Origin: Agapetus fuscipes
Lineage: Eukaryota; Arthropoda; Insecta; Trichoptera; Glossosomatidae
Direction of reading: 5' to 3'
Length of the DNA stretch: 64,000 bases
Assembly: GCA_951799405.1 (NCBI GenBank)
Contig: OX637334.1
Location: 13,826,001 to 13,890,000 of the forward strand
Within the stretch, counting starts at the first letter, position 1. Each line of letters opens with the position of its first letter. The position numbers and the translations under genes were made by a program. Under the pieces are notes generated by a model. It was not told where the DNA came from and searched no databases. It was given only the letters and a program-made list of their open reading frames with translations. Of the stretch, positions 63,790-64,000 are shown one piece after another.

Positions 63790-64000
63790 AAAAAATATAT
63801 ACTGACGGTGATGGTGAAAACGACGAAATGTCTCACCTGCACGCCGAGTAAGTTGGTCACCGCTTCCTGTACGCCGTGATGTGAGTTACATTCACACACA
63901 TTGTATATAATATGTTGGTGGGCTTCATCCTTTTCCTGGACGCTCTTGACGTTGAGTAAGATGGGAGCATGCCTGCAGACAGGTCCAAACATTAAACATT
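63790..64000. other. no gene recognised
   Basis: The 68-codon minus-strand ORF at 63786-63992 runs near the window edge and has no motif I recognise; a host exon cannot be excluded. Confidence 0.35.

Overview
This window looks like intergenic, repeat-built DNA from an animal genome, most likely an arthropod. There are no closely packed reading frames, base composition is AT-rich, and the only recognisable proteins are retroelement and DNA-transposon proteins. Short motifs such as TAGGTACCTA and TACTCGTA recur here and are familiar from hemipteran and lepidopteran genomes, so an insect is my guess (low confidence). I found no convincing host gene, rRNA or functional tRNA gene.

The dominant feature is one dispersed repeat of about 250-265 bp, here called RTU (RTE-tail unit). 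I can place about 45 complete, partial or interrupted copies on both strands; summing my own boundaries gives about 8.8 kb, or 14% of the window. It starts with CCTTGACTTATAGGTTGGTA, carries a central palindrome (CACATGC-N-GCATGTG), and ends with TTTGCAACTTAGATTA followed by TTAGA or TATAGAT repeats. The same unit forms the 3' untranslated tail of an RTE-type non-LTR retrotransposon. A nearly full-length but broken copy of that element lies at 18336-21715 on the minus strand, and 5'-truncated copies lie at 6495-7078 and 35127-35425. Most RTU copies have the unit's own 5' start and no LINE coding sequence, so the unit behaves like a SINE partner of the LINE.

Other families: SINE A (tRNA-derived, about 300 bp), SINE B (tRNA-derived with a Lys-CTT-like anticodon arm, about 290 bp), and several further tRNA-like heads. 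hAT elements include a 984-bp deleted copy with terminal repeats and an 8-bp target duplication inside a SINE A (11820-12803), and two MITE-like elements (10462-10963, 33929-34360). There is a 5'-truncated L2/CR1-like LINE (47405-48626), several LINE C-terminal remnants, Penelope-like fragments with hammerhead-like motifs (8925-9115, 27187-27400 and others), and several foldback elements.

Layout: 0-8 kb has RTU, foldbacks, SINEs and a perfect 42-bp tandem array. 9-13 kb has Penelope-like pieces, hAT elements and a tandem RTU pair. 13-18 kb has RTU and LINE remnants. 18-22 kb is the RTE LINE. 22-47 kb has RTU, SINE A/B, foldbacks and long unannotated AT-rich stretches. 47-50 kb has the L2-like LINE. 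50-64 kb has dense nested RTU, SINE, LINE and tandem repeats. Nesting (LINE in RTU, SINE B in RTU, SINE B in SINE A, hAT in SINE A, RTU in RTU, RTU in a tandem array) gives a relative chronology. Nothing here suggests an operon-like set of cooperating genes; the working partnership visible is between the RTE LINE and its tail unit. Boundaries are by eye and good to roughly 10-20 bp unless a target duplication is stated.
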